Below, one piece after another: positions 63,251 through 64,000 of a DNA stretch of 64,000 nucleotides (positions within the stretch are counted from its first letter, which is position 1; each line of letters opens with the position of its first letter). The position numbers were made by a program, and so were the translations under genes. The stretch comes from Eunapius fragilis (Eukaryota > Porifera > Demospongiae > Spongillida > Spongillidae), in assembly GCA_963681505.1 (NCBI GenBank), contig OY811971.1, positions 2,965,730 through 3,029,729 of the forward strand, read 5' to 3'. The notes beneath the pieces are model-generated. The model did not search any database, was not told the DNA's origin, and saw nothing but the letters and a program-made list of their open reading frames with translations.

Positions 63251-64000
63251 TTTGGTGCATCTCACAACTACAATCACGTGGTACATGCATGTACGTGTAA
63301 AATGGTTTGAGTTCCACTGTGGAAAGTATTGGGGAGGGAGAGATGGAGGAGGGTTGGGGAGGGGGGAGAGGAAGGGCGGGGGAGGGGACACCATTGATGG
63401 AATGTCGCTCACTAAAGGTGACGTGAGCAGGGTATACAATTGCTCCAATGGAACTTTTTTTTTTTTGGTCTGGTGCTTAAATTGTTCGCTATACAAAAGT
63501 TACATGCACCACCTTGTCATGTTGTCATGCCAACTGCATGGGTGATAGACATAGCCCAAAGGTCCAGGCCGTGAAGCCATCGAACACAACCTGTTGTTGA
63601 GGATCAAAATCTATTACATGTGTGTGTGTGTTGTGTGTGTGTGTGTGTGAAGTGTGTGTATATGGGGTATTAGTGTATGTGTGCATTCTATCTCAAGTCT
63701 TTACATCTCACAGCGGACTTTGCTGTGAAGTCACTCCAGTGGTCCAGCCAGGAGATAGTGAAGCTACATGTAAGTAATGTCTATGGGGCAGCTAGGGGCC
63801 ATACTGTAATTCCCCCCCCCCCCGCTATAGTATGCCACGCCTATTACATCACCCCCACCCTCCTCCCCTGCATGTTCATTCATCATTCATATTACATCAT
63901 CCATTGGGTTCTCCCCCCCCCCCCCCCCCCCCCCCCACTGTCTTGTAGGTATGGGACATAGCTGGTCAGGACCACTTCAGAGCCATGACACGTACATACT
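62838..64000 (+). CDS. RAB32: Rab32-like small GTPase, 5' exons (cut by window end)
   Basis: Exons: 62838-62955 (118 bp), 63714-63769 (56 bp), 63949 onward, with GT..AG introns in phase. The product starts MTERSFKVLIVGDTKVGKSS (P-loop) and continues RYTSNKWLNSVKPTIG. Exon 2 gives ADFAVKSLQWSSQEIVKLH, and exon 3 opens VWDIAGQDHFRAMTRTY. DFAxKxLxW and WDIAGQ are diagnostic for Rab32/38. The family regulates lysosome-related organelle biogenesis and mitochondrial/ER contacts, which is inferred from the family. Exons 1 and 2 have the same lengths and phases as the minus-strand Rab, so the two are paralogues. Here the third exon is not split after WDIAG. Nothing downstream of switch II is in the window. 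Confidence 0.9.
63199..63250. repeat. (TG)n microsatellite in intron 1 of the plus-strand Rab
   Basis: About 25 TG units in the first intron. A C tract at 63913-63936 lies just upstream of the exon 3 acceptor and serves as its pyrimidine tract. Confidence 0.95.

Overview
The window is from a metazoan nuclear genome. Intron-bearing genes use GT..AG splice sites, and there are C2H2 zinc-finger ORFs, Rab GTPases, a RING-TRAF-MATH protein, a Ty3/gypsy LTR element and cut-and-paste DNA transposons. The mix suggests a marine invertebrate, plausibly a non-bilaterian such as a sponge, but the sequence alone does not fix the taxon.

From about 0.6 to 56 kb the window is a tandem, much rearranged array of a zinc-finger cassette. 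Read left to right, one unit holds: a degenerate ISXO2/Merlin-type transposase fragment; a dispersed repeat pair (here R2 then R1) with homopolymer C and G tracts at fixed sites; a Pro/Ser/His-rich ORF built on a 42-bp repeat plus a conserved acidic segment (minus strand); a conserved spacer; a C2H2 zinc-finger ORF (minus strand); and a TIR element that may carry a 28-bp minisatellite. Four zinc-finger ORFs are open (3447-4709, 13843-14532, 33711-34883, 49694-50716) and four are broken or remnants (about 19755-20378, 20888-21981, 28640-28787, 29452-30007). Near-identical pairs show recent segmental duplication followed by decay.

Younger insertions interrupt the array. The main one is a Ty3/gypsy element (36511-47767) with unusually short LTRs of about 110 bp. 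Its protease is split by a 5.1-kb P-element-like transposon (37610-42729) with perfect 24-bp terminal inverted repeats, a 7-8 bp target duplication, a multi-exon transposase relic and a second conserved ORF. Its right LTR is split by a 1.92-kb insertion with CACAGTG-type ends and a 5-bp duplication. A 1.8-kb element with about 150-bp inverted repeats sits upstream of the last zinc-finger gene, and several MITEs are delimited by their inverted repeats.

From about 57.9 kb the character changes to compact host genes. A two-exon SMKR1 homologue (minus) lies head-to-head with an intronless GC-rich RING/TRAF/MATH gene (plus), 145 bp apart. Then come two Rab32-family GTPase genes, head-to-head 874 bp apart. 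Their first two coding exons have identical lengths (118 and 56 bp). The minus-strand Rab has a 16-nt micro-exon and a glycine-rich tail after its prenylation-type CC. The plus-strand Rab runs off the window end.
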